DNA of 64,000 bases from NCBI RefSeq assembly GCF_036227125.1, contig NZ_CP109435.1, positions 310,001-374,000 on the forward strand. Reading direction: 5' to 3'. Origin of the DNA: Streptomyces sp. NBC_01485 (GTDB taxonomy: Bacteria > Actinomycetota > Actinomycetes > Streptomycetales > Streptomycetaceae). The notes under the pieces are model-generated. The model was given only the letters and a program-made list of their open reading frames with translations. It had not been told where the DNA came from and made no database searches. Positions 47,202-55,989 of the stretch are shown here, piece by piece; position 1 is the stretch's first letter, and every line of letters starts with the position of its first letter. Both the position numbers and the translations under genes were made by a program.

Positions 47202-48656
47202 CGGGCCTGACACTCCCGCTGCCGGCAGCGGGGCGCGCTTGAGCCGCAGGGGTCCGGCGTGCAGCGGCCTGGTGGTCCAGTGCGCGGTGAACGTCCGGTC
47301 GGCGAGGGCGCACGTCACCCGCAGGCGGTGCGGGGTCTCCAGCAGGGCGAGGTCCACGGCGAGGGTGTCGCCGTCGCTCCATCCGCCGCTCACGGCGAGC
47401 GGCAGCGGCTCGTCCGCCACCCGCCACCCGCCCGATCCCAGGGCGGCCCGCAGGCGGTCGCCGTCCTCGACGAGGGTCAGCGTCCAGCCGTCCGCGTCCA
47501 CGGCGACGGAGGCACCGGTCAGCCCCGGCTGGTCGGCGCAGGCGCCGCCGTACGGGGTGAACTCGGCGCCCGACCACTGATCGGCCCGCTCCGGCGGTGC
47601 GGGAGCGCCGGGGGCCGGGGGCAGTGCGAGCCGGGCCAGGCGCTCGGCGAGGGCCGTGTCGGCGTCGTCCCGACCGGTGAGCCGCTCGGGTCCGAAGGCG
47701 GGGATCAGGTGCTCCCAGACGAGGTCGAGCAGAGCCTGCATGTCGCCGGTCGCGGCGGTGGTGGCGATCACCGCGTCGTGTTCGGGCAGCACCAGGCAGA
47801 ACTGGCCGTACGCCCCGTCGCCGCGGTAGCCGTGCCGGGACCGCCAGAACGAGAAGCCGTAGCCCCGGACCCAGTCCCCCTCCGCGCGCTCGCCGTGGCC
47901 GGCCGTGGGGATGTGGGAGCGCGTCGCCTCGGCGACCCACTCCGGCGACAGCAGCCGCTTCCCCTCCCAGAGGCCCTCGCCGAGATACAGCAGGCCGAGC
48001 CGGGCGAGGGCGTCGGTGGCGGCGTGCAGCCCGCTGAAGCCCAGCTCACGGCCGGTGCGGTCGGTCAGCCAGCCGGTCTCGCCGATGCCGAGCGGGTCCA
48101 GCAGCCGGGGCCGCAGATACGCGGTGAGCGTCTGCCCGGTGACCCGCTGCAGGATCGCGGCGAGCGCGTAGGTGGCGGGCTGGTTGTAGGCGAACACGGT
48201 CCCCGGGTCGCGCTCGGGCGGCAGCAGCAGGAAGCCCCGGACGAGGTCGTCGGGGTCGAGGGCGCGCGCCCTGTCCAGCGTCTCGGCCTCGTGCCCGCTC
48301 GTCATCGACGCCAGGTGCCGTATCCGCATCGCGCGGCTGCGCGGGTCGGTGATGTCCGCCTCGAACTCCGGGAAGTACGACACCACCGGGTCGTCGAGCC
48401 CGATCAGTCCCTCGGCGACGGCGAGACCGGCGGCCGTGGCCGTGAAGCTCTTGCTGATCGAGTACAGCAGATGCATGCGGTCGGGGTGGTACGGCGCCCA
48501 CCAGCCGGAGGCGACCACGTGGTCGTGGCGCAGGATCATGACGCCGTGCGGCTCGACGGCCTCGCAGGCGTCCAGGGCGTCCAGGAAGGCGAGGACGCGG
48601 GAGGCGTCGACGCCCTGGGCGGAGGGGGTGCTCGTGGGCAGCGGGCTGACGGTCAT
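47190..48656 (-). CDS. Serine hydrolase (class C beta-lactamase / DD-peptidase-like)
   Basis: This 488-residue protein of the Beta-lactamase (PF00144-type) family has the SxxK motif SISK (Ser66, Lys69), the YxN motif in FAYNQPATY and a later RGDGAYGQ in place of the HxG. After the enzyme domain (to about residue 350) comes a beta-rich C-terminal domain of 135 residues. It has no signal peptide, so it is cytoplasmic. Natural substrates of such esterase-like members are usually unknown. Its 3' end overlaps the pseudokinase 3' end by 12 bp. Confidence 0.85.
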   Translation of the reverse strand: MTVSPLPTSTPSAQGVDASRVLAFLDALDACEAVEPHGVMILRHDHVVASGWWAPYHPDRMHLLYSISKSFTATAAGLAVAEGLIGLDDPVVSYFPEFEADITDPRSRAMRIRHLASMTSGHEAETLDRARALDPDDLVRGFLLLPPERDPGTVFAYNQPATYALAAILQRVTGQTLTAYLRPRLLDPLGIGETGWLTDRTGRELGFSGLHAATDALARLGLLYLGEGLWEGKRLLSPEWVAEATRSHIPTAGHGERAEGDWVRGYGFSFWRSRHGYRGDGAYGQFCLVLPEHDAVIATTAATGDMQALLDLVWEHLIPAFGPERLTGRDDADTALAERLARLALPPAPGAPAPPERADQWSGAEFTPYGGACADQPGLTGASVAVDADGWTLTLVEDGDRLRAALGSGGWRVADEPLPLAVSGGWSDGDTLAVDLALLETPHRLRVTCALADRTFTAHWTTRPLHAGPLRLKRAPLPAAGVSGPSGG

Positions 48657-48841
48657 ACCGGAATCCTCCCCCGGCGGACGGAGGATGATCGACGGCTTTT
48701 TTCACGTCACGCGTGGCCCGTTTCCTCCCCAGGCGGCCGGGGACACCCGGCAAAGCATCGCCAACGGGTCCATATAGGCTGCCGGTCTGCACTTTCGCAG
48801 TGCCGATCCTACGTCCCGCAGCCCGCAGAGGAGAGTCATCC

Positions 48842-49897
48842 GTGACCCTGGCGATCGACCTGCCCGAGACGTCCGAGACGTCCCCCGAGACGTCCCCCGC
48901 TCCCCTGTCCGACCTGGTCGCGCGTGACGCCCGCGAGTTCGGCGTGTACGCGCGGACCGGCGGGTGGGCCTTCGGCCTGATGGTGGCGCGCAGCGTCCGG
49001 CCGGGCGGGCAGAGCGCGGACGAGACGCCGAAGGTGTCGGCGAAGGAGTTCGCCACGCTGGCGGGCTGCTCCCCCGAGCGCGTCATGCGTTACTACAAGG
49101 CCTGGGACCGGGCCGCCGACGACGGTCTCGTCCCGCACTTCGAGGAGCTGGCGCCGGGCCAGGAGGTCGAGCTGCCGGACGCCGACGTGTGGCTGACCTT
49201 CTACGTCTCGCGCTCCAGCGCCACGTCCGAGCGCGGCACCGCGATCGCGCAGGCCGCCGAGGCCGAGGGCATCCGTCCGACGAAGGCGCTGGAGGTCGCG
49301 GAGAACCCCACCGCCCTGCGGGCCGCGATCCTCGCCGACCCCTCGACCGCCCGCGCGGCCCGCGCCGCCCTCCTGGACCGCATCAAGGAGGACCCGGACC
49401 TCCAGGCCGAGCTGGCCCGTGACGTCGTACGCACCGACGACCTGAAGAAGGCCGTGGCCACCGAGAGCCGCTCGGCCGACCGCATCGGGTACGTGCGCCA
49501 GATCGCCGAGTCCGGCCAGATCAAGACGCCCGCCGGGCAGACCCTCGACGCGCCGGCCGAGCTGCGCCAGGAGGCGGAGCGGCACCTGTCGCTCATCGAC
49601 GAGCTGAACGACGGCGAGGACGCCGGCGAGTGGGCGACCGATGCCTACGACACGATGAAGAACCTCGTCGTGGAGACCGTGCAGGCCGATCCCGAGCTGC
49701 GCGTCCAGGAGCGGCGCACCAAGTTCTACAGCAGCCTCCAGCGGGTGACGAAGGTGTTCGAGGAGCTGACCTTCGACGACGCGCAGGAGTTCTACGAGGA
49801 CGACATGGTGCAGCAGTTGGAGGACCTCCAGCAGGCGATCGGCACCTGCATCACCGCGCTGCGCGGGGCGCGGGGCGAGGCGTCCGGAGCCGAGTAG
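48842..49897 (+). CDS. Conserved hypothetical protein
   Basis: I do not recognise a named domain in this 351-residue protein. It is acidic, soluble and mostly helical. Residues 55-85 look like a helix-turn-helix-type element (VSAKEFATLAGCSPERVMRY), and the C-terminal third (EDAGEWATDAYDTMKNLVVE, FYEDDMVQQLEDLQQAIGT) is a predicted helical bundle. The GTG start is chosen for its position after GGAGAGTCATCC. It stands alone, converging on the DUF6328 gene. The HTH-like segment suggests DNA binding, but this is inference. Confidence 0.7.
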   Translation: MTLAIDLPETSETSPETSPAPLSDLVARDAREFGVYARTGGWAFGLMVARSVRPGGQSADETPKVSAKEFATLAGCSPERVMRYYKAWDRAADDGLVPHFEELAPGQEVELPDADVWLTFYVSRSSATSERGTAIAQAAEAEGIRPTKALEVAENPTALRAAILADPSTARAARAALLDRIKEDPDLQAELARDVVRTDDLKKAVATESRSADRIGYVRQIAESGQIKTPAGQTLDAPAELRQEAERHLSLIDELNDGEDAGEWATDAYDTMKNLVVETVQADPELRVQERRTKFYSSLQRVTKVFEELTFDDAQEFYEDDMVQQLEDLQQAIGTCITALRGARGEASGAE

Positions 49898-49925
49898 CGG
49901 TACGCGCGTCGCTGTGGACCCGGCG

Positions 49926-50411
49926 TCACCGTGTCGTGTGGCGGTACCGGGTCCACAGCGGCAGCACGAACCAGCACAGCGCGTACCAGACGACCACACC
50001 GCTGACGAGCCAGGGCACGTAGTCGTCGTGGGTGGCCACGCGCAGGATCAGCAGCAGGGAGGCGGTCATGGTGGCGAGCAGCAGGAGCAGGCCGACGAAG
50101 GTCAGCCGGGACGCCCACCGCACGGCCTGCGGCTTCACCCGCCGCCCGGAGACCAGGCGGTGCAGGGAGACGGGGCCGATGAGCGCGCCGGTCGCGCAGG
50201 CGCCCAGGACGACGGTCACGATGTAGATGACCTGGTCGGTGTGTCGCAGGTCCGCGTAGCGCGGGGTGAACACCACGGTCAGCAGGAAGCCGAAGAGGAT
50301 CTGTACGCCCGTCTGGGCGACGCGGATCTCCTGGATGAGCTCCCCCCACATGCGGTCGGCCCGCTCCTCCTCGGTCTCGTCGCGCCCCGATCCTCGCTCG
50401 TCCTGGTCCAT
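49926..50411 (-). CDS. DUF6328 membrane protein
   Basis: This 161-residue membrane protein has a charged cytoplasmic N-terminus (MDQDERGSGRDETEEERAD), then four hydrophobic helices (GVQILFGFLLTVVFTP, VVLGACATGALIGPVS, LTFVGLLLLLATMTASLLL, GVVVWYALCWFVLPLW). It fits the DUF6328 family of small actinobacterial membrane proteins with no assigned function. It follows the aldo/keto reductase gene by 43 bp on the same strand. Confidence 0.75.
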   Translation of the reverse strand: MDQDERGSGRDETEEERADRMWGELIQEIRVAQTGVQILFGFLLTVVFTPRYADLRHTDQVIYIVTVVLGACATGALIGPVSLHRLVSGRRVKPQAVRWASRLTFVGLLLLLATMTASLLLILRVATHDDYVPWLVSGVVVWYALCWFVLPLWTRYRHTTR

Positions 50412-50454
50412 GCGGCTCGGGTATCCGGGCCGCCGACCGTTCAAACGGCCGCTG

Positions 50455-51438
50455 CTACCAGCGTCCCTCGACCTGCTCCTTGACACGCCGGTCGTAGAGG
50501 TCGCGGACGGCCGCGAGGGTCTCGTCGGAGAGCTCGGGGAGCCTGGCGGCCGCCGCGTTGGCGCGGGCCTGTTCGGGCGAGCGGGCGCCCGGGATCACGG
50601 TGGTCACGCCGGGCTGCTGGACGATCCAGCGCAGGGCGAGCTGGGCCGGGGTGTACCCCTCGGGCGCGAGGGCCGCGAACTCGACGGCGGCCTCGACGCC
50701 GGTGGCGTAGTCGACGCCGGAGAAGGTCTCGCCCTGGTCGAAGGACTCGCCGTGCCGGTTGTAGGTGCGGTGGTCGTTCTCCGGGAAGACGGTGTCCTTG
50801 GTGTACTTGCCGGACAGCAGGCCGGAGGCGAGCGGGACGCGGGCGATGATGCCGACGCCGGCCTCCCGGGCGGCCGGGAGCACCTCGTGCAGGGGCTTCA
50901 GGCGGAACGGGTTGAGGATGATCTGCACGCTCGCCACGCCCGGCCGGGCGATCGCGGTGAGGGCCTCGGCGCAGGTCTCCACGCTGACGCCGTACCGCGC
51001 GATGCGCTCCTCCGCGACGAGGGTGTCGAGCGCGTCGAAGACCTCGCCACTGGAGTAGACGGGGGTGGGCGGGCAGTGCAACTGCACCAGGTCGATGCGG
51101 TCGACGCCGAGGTTGCGGCGGGAACGGTCGTTCCAGGCGCGGAAGTTGTCCAGGACGTAGTTCTCGGGGAGCTGGTCGACCCGGCGGCCCATCTTGGTGG
51201 CGACCAGCACGTGCAGGTCGGGCCGGCTGCTCAGGAACGTGGCGATGGTCTGCTCGCTGCGGCCGTCGCCGTAGACGTCGGCGGTGTCGAAGAAGGTCAC
51301 TCCGGACTCGGCCGCCGCCTCCAGAACCGTCAGGGCCTCCTTGTCGTCGACGTCTCCCCAGTCGGCGCCCAGTTGCCAGGTGCCGAGACCGACGACGGAT
51401 GCGTGCTGACCAGACCTACCGAATTCGCGCTCGTCCAT
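50455..51438 (-). CDS. Aldo/keto reductase
   Basis: This 327-residue AKR barrel has the catalytic Asp51 and Tyr56 (FFDTADVYG), Lys in VLVATKMGRR and His in VQLHCPPTPVY, with an NADPH-binding end (TVIPGARSPEQARANAAA). It resembles the AKR11/AKR-general type that acts on carbonyl compounds; the substrate is not identifiable. The gene is monocistronic or precedes DUF6328. ATG at 51438 has no strong ribosome site upstream. Confidence 0.9.
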   Translation of the reverse strand: MDEREFGRSGQHASVVGLGTWQLGADWGDVDDKEALTVLEAAAESGVTFFDTADVYGDGRSEQTIATFLSSRPDLHVLVATKMGRRVDQLPENYVLDNFRAWNDRSRRNLGVDRIDLVQLHCPPTPVYSSGEVFDALDTLVAEERIARYGVSVETCAEALTAIARPGVASVQIILNPFRLKPLHEVLPAAREAGVGIIARVPLASGLLSGKYTKDTVFPENDHRTYNRHGESFDQGETFSGVDYATGVEAAVEFAALAPEGYTPAQLALRWIVQQPGVTTVIPGARSPEQARANAAAARLPELSDETLAAVRDLYDRRVKEQVEGRW

Positions 51439-51527
51439 GAGGCCAGTCTGTCATCCATGGTCACCTGGCGCGGAACGGCCGGCTCCGGTCCCTCACCTGC
51501 GCGTCGTCCACCGGCTCTCCCCCGTGC

Positions 51528-52160
51528 CTAGCCGTCCAGGTGGGCCTGCACGGTCGGGCCGTACCGGTCGACGATGTCCTCGACCGGCATCGCCCGCAGC
51601 TCCGGGCCGCGCGCGATGCCGAACATCACGCCGAGGCCTAGCAGGGTGGCGACGGCGAGTTCGGCGCGGGCGCCGGTGTCGGGGCCGGTGAGCCGGGCGG
51701 CGAGGCGCTCGGTGACCTGGGTGCGGAAGTTGGCGCGCAGTATCTCGCCGTGGTCGCCGTGCAGGGGCGCGAACGCGATCCGCAGCACGGGGTCGGTGCC
51801 GCGCTCGCGCTGGCTGACCACCACGTGCCGGACCATGTGCCGGCCCAGTTCCGGCAGCGGGGCGGCCAGCAGGGCGTCGGCGTCCTCCTCGAAGGACATG
51901 ACGCGCGCGAACAGGGCGTCCTTGTTGCCGAAGTACTTCACGACCAGCGGCGCGCTCACCCCGGCGCGCTCCGCGACGGCCTTGAGGGTGATGTCGGCGT
52001 GCGCCTGGCGGGCGAGCAGGTACCGGGCGGCCCGCAGGATGGCGGTCTTGGTCGCCCCGGCGTCGCGGCGCGCGGGGGCCGCAGGCCTGCTCGCGGCAGC
52101 GGCATCAGTGTCGGTGCCGACATCGGCGTCGGCCTCGGGGGATGTGGTCATGGCACTCAT
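51528..52160 (-). CDS. TetR-family regulator of the adjacent MFS gene
   Basis: This 210-residue TetR protein has a 35-residue Ala/Asp-rich N-terminal extension, then the HTH (KTAILRAARYLLARQAHADI, LKAVAERAGVSAPLVVKYFG) and a helical ligand domain. Its ATG overlaps the stop of the MFS gene (52157-53641) by four bases and follows GGAGGGAG, so the two are translated from one message. Two conserved dyads upstream of the operon (53675-53714) are the probable binding sites, giving negative autoregulation of efflux. Confidence 0.88.
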   Translation of the reverse strand: MSAMTTSPEADADVGTDTDAAAASRPAAPARRDAGATKTAILRAARYLLARQAHADITLKAVAERAGVSAPLVVKYFGNKDALFARVMSFEEDADALLAAPLPELGRHMVRHVVVSQRERGTDPVLRIAFAPLHGDHGEILRANFRTQVTERLAARLTGPDTGARAELAVATLLGLGVMFGIARGPELRAMPVEDIVDRYGPTVQAHLDG

Positions 52161-53641
52161 GCTCCCTCCATCGCCCCGTCGTTCACCGGCCGGGTGCCGC
52201 CCCGGAACGGTCGCGGGTCCTCGGGCTCGGCGTCGCCGGGGATGGTGAGCGCCACCGCGCACGCGGCCAGGGCCACCGCGCCTGCGATGCCGAAGGCCAG
52301 CAGGTAGCCGTGCAGCGTCGGCACCGGGGCTCCGTCGACGAGGCTGGTGTGGTGGACGAGGACGGCGGCCACGGCGGCGCTGGAGACGGCCTGGCCGATC
52401 GTGCGCATCAGGACGTTGACGCCGTTCGCCGAGGCGGTCTGCCCGGGCGGGACGGCGCGCAGGATCAGCGAGGGCAGCGCCGAGTAGGCGAGGGTGGTGC
52501 CGGTCGCCACGACGGTCGCCCCCACCATGATCATCCACAGTTGGTGGCTGTCGGCGACGCGCACGGCGTACCCCGAGGCGATGACGGCGGCGCCCAGGGC
52601 GAGGGTGACGCGGGGGCCGCGCGCCTCGGAGATACGGGCGGAGACGGGTGAGAACAGCAGCATGGTGATGCCGCCGGGCAGCAGGCACAGGCCGGTCTGG
52701 ACGATGGACAGCCCGAGCCCGTAGCCGCTCGCCTCGGGCGCCTGCACCAACTGGGCGGTCACCAACGAGTTGGCGTAGAACGCGAAGCCGGTCAGGAGCG
52801 CGGCCACGTGGGACAGGCCCACCCGTGGCCGGGACACCAACCGCAGGTCCACCAGGGGCTGTCGGGAGCGCAACTGCTGCCGCCACCACAGGCCCAGGAC
52901 GACCACGGCGCCGAGGAACAGACCGATGATCCGGGCGCTCCCCCACCCCCACTGGCCGCCCTGCGACACGGCGAGGAGCAGGCAGATCAGCCCGGCGGCC
53001 AGCCCGAGCGCCCCCGTCACGTCGAACCCGCCGGGCTCGCGCACGGGCGACTCCGGCACCGCCCACCGGATCAGCGCGACCCCGGTCGCGCCCAGGGCGG
53101 CGGTCACCCAGAACATCACGTGCCAGTTCGCGTACTGCACGACCACGGCCGCCGCCGGCAGCCCCAGCGCGGCGCCGATGCCGACGGTGGAGCTCATCAG
53201 CGCCACGGCGGATCCCCGGCGTTCGGGGGGCAGTTCGTCGCGCAGGATGCTGATGGAGAGCGGGACGACGGAGACCGCGGCGCCCTGCAGGGCGCGGGCC
53301 GCGATCAGTACGCCGATGTCGGAGGTGAGGGCGCAGATCACCGAGCCGACGGCCATGAGGGCGAACGACAGGAGCAGCACCCGCCGCTTGCCGTACATGT
53401 CACCGGCGCGGCCGAGGACCGGGGTGAGGACCGCGCCGGACAGCAGCGAGGCGGTCACCATCCAGGAGACCGCGCCGGGCGAGGCACCGGTCAGCCGGGG
53501 CAGGTCGGGCAGGAGCGGGACGACGACGGTCTGCATGACCGCCATGAGGATGCCGCAGTACGCCAGGACCGGGATGGTGAGCCGGGCCCGCAGACCGGCG
53601 TTTCCACTGGTCGGGGCGGGTATCGGAGCGGGCGACTCCAC
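52157..53641 (-). CDS. MFS drug-efflux transporter (DHA2-like, 14 helices)
   Basis: This 494-residue transporter has about 14 hydrophobic helices and MFS motifs: PLLPDLPRLTGASPGAVSW, LGRAGDMYGKRRVLLLSFAL (motif A) and RALQGAAVSVVPLSISILRD (motif C-like). It belongs with the EmrB/QacA type exporters. I chose the GTG at 53641 behind GGAGTCCC; the longer ATG frame from 53710 overlaps the operator. It is paired with the TetR gene in one operon, which is the classic arrangement of a drug-inducible efflux pump. The substrate is unknown. Confidence 0.88.
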   Translation of the reverse strand: MESPAPIPAPTSGNAGLRARLTIPVLAYCGILMAVMQTVVVPLLPDLPRLTGASPGAVSWMVTASLLSGAVLTPVLGRAGDMYGKRRVLLLSFALMAVGSVICALTSDIGVLIAARALQGAAVSVVPLSISILRDELPPERRGSAVALMSSTVGIGAALGLPAAAVVVQYANWHVMFWVTAALGATGVALIRWAVPESPVREPGGFDVTGALGLAAGLICLLLAVSQGGQWGWGSARIIGLFLGAVVVLGLWWRQQLRSRQPLVDLRLVSRPRVGLSHVAALLTGFAFYANSLVTAQLVQAPEASGYGLGLSIVQTGLCLLPGGITMLLFSPVSARISEARGPRVTLALGAAVIASGYAVRVADSHQLWMIMVGATVVATGTTLAYSALPSLILRAVPPGQTASANGVNVLMRTIGQAVSSAAVAAVLVHHTSLVDGAPVPTLHGYLLAFGIAGAVALAACAVALTIPGDAEPEDPRPFRGGTRPVNDGAMEGA

Positions 53642-53674
53642 GGGACTCCAGCGGCTTGCATGAAAGTAACATGA

Positions 53675-53714
53675 GGTGAATGACAATTCACCGTAGCAGT
53701 GAATTGCCATTCAC
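53675..53714. promoter_or_regulatory. Twin GTGAAT-N4-ATTCAC operators of the MFS-tetR operon
   Basis: Two near-identical dyads lie 34-73 bp upstream of the MFS start: GGTGAAT-GACA-ATTCACC (53675-53692) and GTGAAT-TGCC-ATTCAC (53699-53714). The centres are 23 bp apart, about two helical turns, so two dimers could bind on one DNA face. No other copy was seen in the window. This is the expected site for the TetR at 51528-52160. Confidence 0.8.
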
Positions 53715-53729
53715 CCAAGGTTGGCCCGG

Positions 53730-54944
53730 CTACCTGCGGGAGGAGGCCGGCGTCCGCGTGCCGCGCGCCAGCTTCGGGCCCAGCCAGCGCTTGAACCGGC
53801 GCAGGGCCTCCAGCCGCCCGGCGGCCTTGTCGAGCCGGTAGTACAACTGCGGCGGGACGTACGGCAGCAGGGGCGAGTGCCGCTGTCCGAGCAGGGCGAA
53901 CATCTGCTCCGGGGGGAGGTGGATGTAGCGGGTGAGGTTCTCGTACCACTGGGCGCTGTAGTGGGCGGCGCTCTGCGGGGAGAGCAGGGCGGACCTGCGT
54001 TCCTGTTCGTAGCGAGCGAGGGCCGCCGGAAGGTCGGCGCTGTCGCGCAGGGCGTCGGCGAGGGCGACGGCGTCCTCCAGGGCGAGGGTGGTGCCGGCGC
54101 CGATCGAGTAGTGGGTGGTGTGCGCGGCGTCGCCGAGGAGGACGAGATTGTCGCGGTACCAGGTGCGGTTGGTGAGCGTGCGGAAGGTCAGCCACTGGGC
54201 GCTGCCGACGGCGGACGCGCGGCCGATCAGGGGGTGGCCGTCGAGGATGTGCGCGAAGAGCTTCTCCAGGTCGGCGAGGCCGTCGCCGTCGCCCGCCCGG
54301 TCGAGGCCGAGCCCGGCGAGGGTCTCGGGGGCGCACTCGATGACGCAGGTGCTCTGCTCGGAGCTGAAGGGGTAGCCGTAGCACCAGATCCAGCCGTGCT
54401 CGGTCTCCACGAAGGCGAAGGTGAAGGAGTCGAAGACCTTGGTGGTGCCGAGCCAGACGTAGGAGTTGCGGCCCGGTGCGAGGTCGGCGCCGAAGTCGTC
54501 GGCCTGGTGGGTGCGCAGGGCGCTGTGGACGCCGTCGCCGGCCACGACGAGGTCGGCGTCCGGCAGGTTCTCGGCGGTGATCTCGCTCTCGAACTCCAGC
54601 CGTACGCCGAGTGCGCGGGCCCGTGCGGCGAGGATCTCCAGCAGCTTGTGCCGGCCGATGCCGTGCCCTTCGTCGCCGGGCTGACGGATCGCCAGATCCC
54701 TTACGTGGGCGACGCCTTCGTTCCAGCGGACGGAGCTCTCGTCGATCGCGCGCGCCGACTCGGGGTCGCAGGCGTGGAGTTTGTCGAGGAGCCCCTGCCA
54801 GTACGTGACGCCCCAGCCGTAGGTCGAGCCCTCCGGGTCGCGCTCGTGGACGGTGATGTCGTGGGACGGGTCCTGCCGCTTGAGCAGGATCGAGAGATAC
54901 AGGCCGGCGGGCCCGCCGCCGACACAGGCGACCTTCACGCGCAC
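53730..54944 (-). CDS. FAD-dependent monooxygenase
   Basis: This 404-residue flavin monooxygenase has the FAD Rossmann motif at the N-terminus (VACVGGGPAGLYLSILLKR), the DG motif (LVVAGDGVHSALR) and the GD motif (LVLLGDAAHTTHYSIGAG). It belongs with the PHBH-like aromatic hydroxylases and their indole-acyl (styrene-type) relatives. The C-terminus is basic (RRFKRWLGPKLARGTRTP). The GTG start has no strong ribosome site. It lies upstream of the efflux operon on the same strand, with the operators in the 88-bp gap, so both may belong to a detoxification or secondary-metabolite function. Confidence 0.87.
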   Translation of the reverse strand: MRVKVACVGGGPAGLYLSILLKRQDPSHDITVHERDPEGSTYGWGVTYWQGLLDKLHACDPESARAIDESSVRWNEGVAHVRDLAIRQPGDEGHGIGRHKLLEILAARARALGVRLEFESEITAENLPDADLVVAGDGVHSALRTHQADDFGADLAPGRNSYVWLGTTKVFDSFTFAFVETEHGWIWCYGYPFSSEQSTCVIECAPETLAGLGLDRAGDGDGLADLEKLFAHILDGHPLIGRASAVGSAQWLTFRTLTNRTWYRDNLVLLGDAAHTTHYSIGAGTTLALEDAVALADALRDSADLPAALARYEQERRSALLSPQSAAHYSAQWYENLTRYIHLPPEQMFALLGQRHSPLLPYVPPQLYYRLDKAAGRLEALRRFKRWLGPKLARGTRTPASSRR

Positions 54945-55109
54945 CCCTAGGAATTACTGGACGTGGTGGATTGACGACGCAGAGTAGCAGGGCGCGACGC
55001 CCGTCGACTGACGCCCCACCTGCCCGATCGCACCAGTTTTCCCAGGTGAGCCACACCACCGACGGCACACCGGCGCACGAAGGTCCACCGAAAGAAGCGC
55101 TCCCAGGGC

Positions 55110-55244
55110 AAGGAATTGCCCCTTCCGCCTCACGCGGACGCCCAGTTGGCCGACCAGGCGACCGGGGTCTCCCCCAACGATCCGGCGTTCTGGCCGCACC
55201 ACGCCCACACGGCCCACTACACCTGCGACGCCTTCGACGCCTGA
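55110..55244 (+). pseudogene. Tyrosinase (MelC2-type) remnant
   Basis: In the frame ending at stop 55242-55244 the translation reads ATGVSPNDPAFWPHH, the second copper-site signature of bacterial tyrosinases (family ATGxSPNDPVFWLHH), then jumps directly to AHTAHYTCDAFDA, which resembles the family C-terminus (LLDHTxYYTFDA). The 80-100 residues normally between these are deleted, and no N-terminal part lies in the 54945-55110 stretch upstream. It is a decayed copy of a tyrosinase gene. Confidence 0.65.
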
Positions 55245-55255
55245 TCAGGCGTCGA
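55234..55255. terminator. 22-bp perfect palindrome spanning two stop codons
   Basis: Positions 55234-55255 (TCGACGCCTGA and its exact reverse complement) form a perfect palindrome. It contains the plus-strand stop of the tyrosinase remnant (TGA, 55242-55244) and the minus-strand stop of the RNase H gene (55245-55247) side by side. In RNA each strand could fold into a hairpin with almost no loop; in DNA it could be a cruciform or protein site. A bidirectional terminator is the simplest idea. Confidence 0.55.
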
Positions 55256-55931
55256 CGCTGCGGCACTCCGGGTGACCCCAGCCCTGCGCGTTCTTGGCGA
55301 TCTCCTCGCCGGCCGCGTAACCACGGCCGCACACGCAGCGGCCGGGGAACTTGGCCTTCAGCGTGCGGGACGACGAACCGCCGCCGCGCCGGGGGGACTT
55401 GACGCCCGAGAAGCGGGCCGACTTCGGCTTCGGGGTGTCCGGTGAGGCCGGGGGCTCCGGGGAGCCGTGGTCGCTGCCCGCCGTCTGCTGGACGATCGCC
55501 GCCTGGCTGGCGGCGCGGTCGGCGAAGTCGTTGAGCGGGTCGCCGTCGACCTGGTGGGCGGGCACGTAGCGGAAGTCGACTGCGCGGCCGTCGAGCAGTT
55601 CGTCGATACGGACGACCAGCTCCCGGTTGGCGACCGGCTTGCCGGCGGACGTCTTCCAGCCGTTGCGCTTCCAGCCGGGCAGCCAGGTGGTGACGGCCTT
55701 CATGGCGTACTGCGAGTCCATCCGGACCTCGAGCGGCACGGCCGGGTCGGTCGACGCCAACAGGCGTTCCAGCGCGGTGAGTTCGGCGACGTTGTTGGTG
55801 GCCTTGCCGAGCGGCCCCGCCTCCCAGCGGGCCGGGGCCTCCGTGTCGTCCGCGACCACCCACGCCCAGCCCGCCGGTCCCGGGTTTCCCTTCGAAGCCC
55901 CGTCGCACGCGGCCACCACTCGTTCACGCAT
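55245..55931 (-). CDS. rnhA: Ribonuclease HI with C-terminal zinc-finger-like extension
   Basis: The N-terminal 145 residues are an RNase H1 domain with the acidic residues Asp10 (AACDGASKGNPG), Glu50 (NNVAEL) and Asp72 (MDSQYA) and the fourth in LNDFADRAA. RNase HI removes RNA from RNA-DNA hybrids. A Pro/Ser linker leads to a C-terminal CVCGRGYAAGEEIAKNA...HPEC motif with three to four cysteines, a likely small zinc finger seen in some actinobacterial RNase H proteins. ATG at 55931 is preferred; an upstream ATG at 55943 is in frame. Confidence 0.9.
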   Translation of the reverse strand: MRERVVAACDGASKGNPGPAGWAWVVADDTEAPARWEAGPLGKATNNVAELTALERLLASTDPAVPLEVRMDSQYAMKAVTTWLPGWKRNGWKTSAGKPVANRELVVRIDELLDGRAVDFRYVPAHQVDGDPLNDFADRAASQAAIVQQTAGSDHGSPEPPASPDTPKPKSARFSGVKSPRRGGGSSSRTLKAKFPGRCVCGRGYAAGEEIAKNAQGWGHPECRSVDA

Positions 55932-55989
55932 GCGCACGATCATGCCACGGCCGGGCCGGACGCCCGGCCCGGCGTCAGGACTCCGTCGG

